DNA of 7,032 bases from CAZMGD01 sp964565705 (GTDB lineage Bacteria > Actinomycetota > Acidimicrobiia > Acidimicrobiales > Ilumatobacteraceae), in assembly GCA_964565705.1 (NCBI GenBank), contig CAZMGD010000158.1, forward strand, positions 1-7,032. The letters run 5' to 3'. Position numbers and translations under genes: made by a program. Of the stretch, positions 4,542 to 7,032 are shown piece by piece; the first letter of the stretch is position 1, and each line of letters begins with the position of its first letter. The notes below the pieces were generated by a model, which saw only the letters and a list, made by a program, of their open reading frames with translations, did not search any database and was not told where the DNA came from.

Positions 4542-6641
4542 ATGAACCACGCACACCATCACCCCGACACCGCCCTCGATGAGCCCATCGGCGACACCAA
4601 TCACCACGCCGTTCACACACCGGCAACGGCCCACGACCATCATGCGGGCCATGCGGGCCATGACAAGCACGCCGGTCACGACCCGGAGATGTTCCGGCGC
4701 CGGTTCTGGCTGACCCTGGCGCTCACGATCCCGCTGGTCGTCACCAGCCACATGGTGATGGACTGGTTCAACTACTCCGTCGATCTGCCGCTGATGGAGT
4801 GGTACGGGCCGGTGCTCGGCTCGATCGTGTTCTGGTGGGGCGGCTGGCCGTTCCTCGCCGGCGGCGTCGCCGAGGTACGCGACCGGCAGCCAGGGATGAT
4901 GTTGCTGATCACGATGGCGATCAGTGTTGCCTACGTCGCATCGATGGCGACCAGTCTCGATTGGCTCGACCTCGAGTTCTGGTGGGAGCTCGCTGCGCTG
5001 GTGACGATCATGCTGCTCGGCCATTGGCAGGAGATGAAAGCGATTGGCCAGGCACAGAACGCCCTCGCCGCCCTCGCCGCGCTACTACCCGACGAAGCCG
5101 ACCTTGTCGACGGTGACACGATCCGCCCAGTTCCTGCCGCCGAGCTGCAGCTTGGTGATGTCGTGTTGGTCCGTCCCGGCGCACGAGTACCCGCCGACGG
5201 CACGATTGTCGACGGCAGCGCCGAGGTCGACGAATCAATGATCACCGGCGAGTCCAAACCCGTCAACCGATCCATCGGCGGACGCGTGGTAGCCGGCACG
5301 GTGTCGACCGACAGCTCGATCCGGGTACGTGTCGACGCCGTCGGCGACGACACGGCCCTGGCGGGGATCCAGCGGCTCGTCGCCGACGCCCAAGCCAGCC
5401 AAAGCCGAGCTCAAGTACTCGCCGACCGCTTCGCCGCCCTGCTGTTCTACGTCGCCGTCGCCGCCGCGATCGTCACGTTCGTCGTCTGGTGGGCGATCGG
5501 CGACCTCGACGCTGCGATCACCAGCACCGTCACCGTGTTGGTGATCGCCTGCCCGCACGCCCTCGGCCTCGCCATCCCGCTCGTGATCGCCATCTCGACC
5601 GCAATCTCTGCAAAGGCCGGGATCCTCGTCAAAGACCGGCTCGCACTCGAACGCATGCGCTCGATCGACACGGTGCTGTTCGATAAGACCGGGACGCTCA
5701 CCAAGGGCGCGCATGCCGTCACGGGCGTCGCCGGAACCGACACGTTCGACGACGACCGAGTGCTGGACACCGCCGCCGCCGTCGAAGCCGAGAGCGAACA
5801 CCCCCTCGCCCGCGCGATCGTCACCGCCGCCGGCGACAACGACGCGCTCAAGGCAACGAACTTCCGGTCGATCACCGGGCGCGGCGTCATCGCGGACATC
5901 GACGGCACCACCTACGCCGTTGGCGGGCCAGCGCTGCTCCGCCAACGCCAACTCGACATCCCCGAATCGCTGCGCGACACCGTCAGCGGATGGGAGCAGC
6001 GCGGCGCCTCCGTGCTCTACCTCGCCAACGACACCCAGATCGTCGGTGCCATGGCACTCGAAGACGAGATCCGACCCGAAGCCCGCCAAGCCGTCGCCGA
6101 CCTACGCCAGATGGGCGTCGACGTGGCGATGATCACCGGCGACGCCCGTCAAGTCGCCGAAGCCGTCGGCCGCGACCTCGTCATCGACAACGTGTTCGCT
6201 GAAGTCCTCCCCGAAGACAAGGACCAAGCCGTCTCCACACTCCAACAACGCGGCCAGAGCGTTGCCATGGTCGGCGACGGCGTCAACGACGCACCCGCCC
6301 TTGCCCGCGCCGACGTCGGGCTCGCGATCGGCGCCGGCACGGACGTCGCCATCGAATCAGCCGGAGTCGTACTCGCCTCCAGCGACCCCCGCTCTGTCGC
6401 CAGCGTGATCCGACTCTCACGTGCCAGCTACCGCAAGATGATCCAGAACCTGGCCTGGGCCGCCGGGTACAACATCGTCGCCATACCCCTCGCGGCCGGA
6501 GCATTCGCCTGGGCCGGAGTCACCCTGTCCCCCGCCATCGGTGCCGTGCTGATGAGTATGTCCACCATCGTCGTCGCCCTCAACGCCCAACTGCTTCGTA
6601 GGGTCCATCTCAAGCCGGTAGAGGCAGGGCCACAGGCCTGA
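4542..6641 (+). CDS. copB: P1B-3-type copper/silver-translocating ATPase (CopB-like)
   Basis: This 699-residue P-type ATPase uses ATP to export copper (P1B-3 members prefer Cu2+ and also move Ag+) across the cytoplasmic membrane. The N-terminus is a His-rich metal-binding head with 14 histidines in the first 46 residues, including HAGHAGHDKHAGH, and there is no CxxC heavy-metal domain. Membrane segments lie at about 54-72, 88-108, 118-137 and 145-163, with more before and after the catalytic core. The key motifs are present: actuator TGES (235-238), the subtype-defining CPH in ACPHALGLAIPLV (337-339), phosphorylation motif DKTGTLT (D381), HP dipeptide in SEHPLA (420-421), TGDA (532-535) and GDGVNDAP (578-585). 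C-terminal segments carry GYN (642-644) and MSMST (671-675). CPH rather than CPC plus the His head separates it from CopA (P1B-1). The start is set by AGGAGG. Expression is probably copper-induced through the CsoR-type operator. Confidence 0.97.
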   Translation: MNHAHHHPDTALDEPIGDTNHHAVHTPATAHDHHAGHAGHDKHAGHDPEMFRRRFWLTLALTIPLVVTSHMVMDWFNYSVDLPLMEWYGPVLGSIVFWWGGWPFLAGGVAEVRDRQPGMMLLITMAISVAYVASMATSLDWLDLEFWWELAALVTIMLLGHWQEMKAIGQAQNALAALAALLPDEADLVDGDTIRPVPAAELQLGDVVLVRPGARVPADGTIVDGSAEVDESMITGESKPVNRSIGGRVVAGTVSTDSSIRVRVDAVGDDTALAGIQRLVADAQASQSRAQVLADRFAALLFYVAVAAAIVTFVVWWAIGDLDAAITSTVTVLVIACPHALGLAIPLVIAISTAISAKAGILVKDRLALERMRSIDTVLFDKTGTLTKGAHAVTGVAGTDTFDDDRVLDTAAAVEAESEHPLARAIVTAAGDNDALKATNFRSITGRGVIADIDGTTYAVGGPALLRQRQLDIPESLRDTVSGWEQRGASVLYLANDTQIVGAMALEDEIRPEARQAVADLRQMGVDVAMITGDARQVAEAVGRDLVIDNVFAEVLPEDKDQAVSTLQQRGQSVAMVGDGVNDAPALARADVGLAIGAGTDVAIESAGVVLASSDPRSVASVIRLSRASYRKMIQNLAWAAGYNIVAIPLAAGAFAWAGVTLSPAIGAVLMSMSTIVVALNAQLLRRVHLKPVEAGPQA

Positions 6642-6759
6642 GCCATCAGACAACAGCGTCGTCAACGTTCGGCCCGGTCCGCATGCGTGCTCCCCATCCT
6701 CGAATCCGTGCATGCCGCGGAGCCAGATCGGCCAGCTTGCGGCGTGATCTTGTTGTCGA

Positions 6760-6782
6760 CCCGACGTGCGACCGTCGGGTTT
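6760..6782 (+). terminator. intrinsic terminator downstream of the copper ATPase
   Basis: CCCGACG (6760-6766) and CGTCGGG (6773-6779) form a perfect 7-bp GC-rich stem with the loop TGCGAC, followed by TTT. It lies about 120 bases after the ATPase stop in the same direction and would end that transcript. The T-run is short, as is common in high-GC genomes. Confidence 0.65.
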
Positions 6783-6840
6783 CGCTGAGGTCGATTCGAC
6801 CTGGGGCGATGCGAGGCGAGAAGGGGGCGCGGCGCCGAAT

Positions 6841-6905
6841 GTTGACAACCGATCTGGACTGCCGTCGATCTCACACCCAGACGTTGACAAATCCGTTGAC
6901 AACGG
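6841..6905. repeat. cluster of GTTGACAA repeats, some palindromic
   Basis: Three copies lie within 65 bases: GTTGACAAC (6841-6849), CGTTGACAA (6882-6890) and CCGTTGACAACGG (6893-6905). The last is a perfect 6-1-6 inverted repeat. A related pair, TTGACA at 49-54 and GTTGACAAC at 59-67, stands at the left end of the window. The cluster is next to the broken tRNA, so recombinase or excisionase arm sites are possible, as is an operator. It also contains TTGACA, but no matching -10 element was seen. Confidence 0.5.
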
Positions 6906-6921
6906 CCCAATCCGCCAATGG

Positions 6922-6951
6922 AAAGGACCGGCTCCCTGTCGGAAACCGGCC
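6922..6951 (-). terminator. intrinsic terminator of the tRNA unit
   Basis: On the minus strand a GC-rich hairpin of about 11 pairs, with one bulge and two G-T pairs, runs from GGCCGGTTTCC to GGGAGCCGGTCC around a short loop. It is followed by TTTCC. It lies about 20 bases past the 3' end of the tRNA fragment and faces the right way to end a tRNA transcript. Confidence 0.55.
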
Positions 6952-6969
6952 CTGACCTGGGATTTCACT

Positions 6970-7015
6970 TGGTGGCGGGGGCAGGATTTGAACCTGCGAC
7001 CTTCGGGTTATGAGC
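6970..7015 (-). tRNA. 3' part of a tRNA-Met (CAU), probably initiator type; broken tRNA / attachment-site footprint
   Basis: The minus strand reads the anticodon loop CTCATAA (7014-7008, anticodon CAT at 7012-7010), the stem half CCCGA, the variable loop AGGTC, the T-arm GCAGG-TTCAAAT-CCTGC, the acceptor half CCCCGCC, A73 and an encoded CCA (6972-6970). CCC directly after the loop is typical of initiator tRNA. The 5' half is not normal: the bases before the loop (CATCG) do not pair with CCCGA, and no D-arm is visible. GACGGGG followed by TA at 7030-7022 would pair with the acceptor at six of seven positions. This could be a tRNA with about 16 bases deleted, or chance. As it stands it cannot fold as a standard tRNA. 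A crossover at the anticodon loop is the usual mark of tyrosine-recombinase integration. Confidence 0.72.
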
Positions 7016-7032
7016 GATGAGTACCCCGTCCA

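Larger units (their letters stand above)
6642..6969. other. non-coding stretch between the ATPase and the tRNA fragment
   Basis: I see no supported gene here. Short open frames on both strands lack ribosome binding sites and family resemblance. The stretch holds a plus-strand terminator, a group of GTTGACAA repeats and a minus-strand terminator, listed separately. Confidence 0.65.

Noticed and set aside
4642..4661. Tandem 9-base repeat in the ATPase N-terminus
   Set aside because: It encodes the His-Ala-Gly repeats of the metal-binding head and needs no separate explanation.
5235..6089. Minus-strand 284-codon frame opposite the copper ATPase
   Set aside because: It is an antisense shadow caused by strong third-position GC bias; composition is Gly/Asp/Arg-rich and no motif is seen.
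6766..7020. Open frame ending in WWRGQDLNLRPSGYER
   Set aside because: The C-terminal part is the known spurious translation of the antisense strand of a tRNA gene; the rest has no ribosome binding site or family resemblance.
1..7032. CRISPR array
   Set aside because: The repeats present are short, unevenly spaced and lack spacer-sized intervals of constant length; no cas gene is present.

Overview
This 7 kb window is high-GC DNA (G/C-rich third codon positions, GTG starts, overlapping start/stop junctions, a probable leaderless promoter), most consistent with an actinobacterium. The exact lineage cannot be fixed from the sequence. It reads as an accessory or mosaic region: a toxin-antitoxin pair, an ABC export operon, a transposase scrap, a copper-resistance locus and a broken tRNA, separated by gene-poor stretches.

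Layout. (1) 157-731, plus strand: a type II toxin-antitoxin pair, with an addiction-module antitoxin overlapping a RelE/ParE-family toxin by 4 bases. (2) 732-1517: about 790 bases with no convincing gene; short pieces look like decayed coding sequence. (3) 3911 down to 1518, minus strand: a compact three-gene operon of FtsX-type ABC permease, MacB/LolD-type ATPase and a TetR-family regulator. A palindromic TGTCGACA array lies just upstream of the permease and is the obvious candidate operator for the TetR protein. (4) 4021-4225: a cluster of four AGCGCGCGTTG-type repeats, then the last 28 codons of an IS30-family transposase on the minus strand. (5) 4226-6641, plus strand: a 56-codon His-tailed membrane protein that appears cut at its N-terminus by the transposase scrap, then a CsoR-type C/G palindrome, a strong ribosome binding site and a 699-residue P1B-3 (CopB-like) copper/silver ATPase. 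(6) 6642-7032: a terminator, several GTTGACAA repeats, a second terminator facing left, and the 3' part of a CAU-anticodon tRNA on the minus strand, broken at the anticodon loop.

How the parts fit. The two transport systems are separate, divergently oriented units with a different operator each: TetR with TGTCGACA for the ABC exporter, and a copper-sensing CsoR-like repressor encoded elsewhere for the ATPase. The toxin-antitoxin pair and the tRNA fragment are typical of island edges. A tRNA fragment cut at the anticodon loop is the usual footprint of tyrosine-recombinase integration. Its polarity suggests the inserted element lies to the right, beyond position 7032. I see no wholly new multi-gene system; the most interesting points are the repeat clusters, the rearranged junction near 4225 and the broken tRNA.
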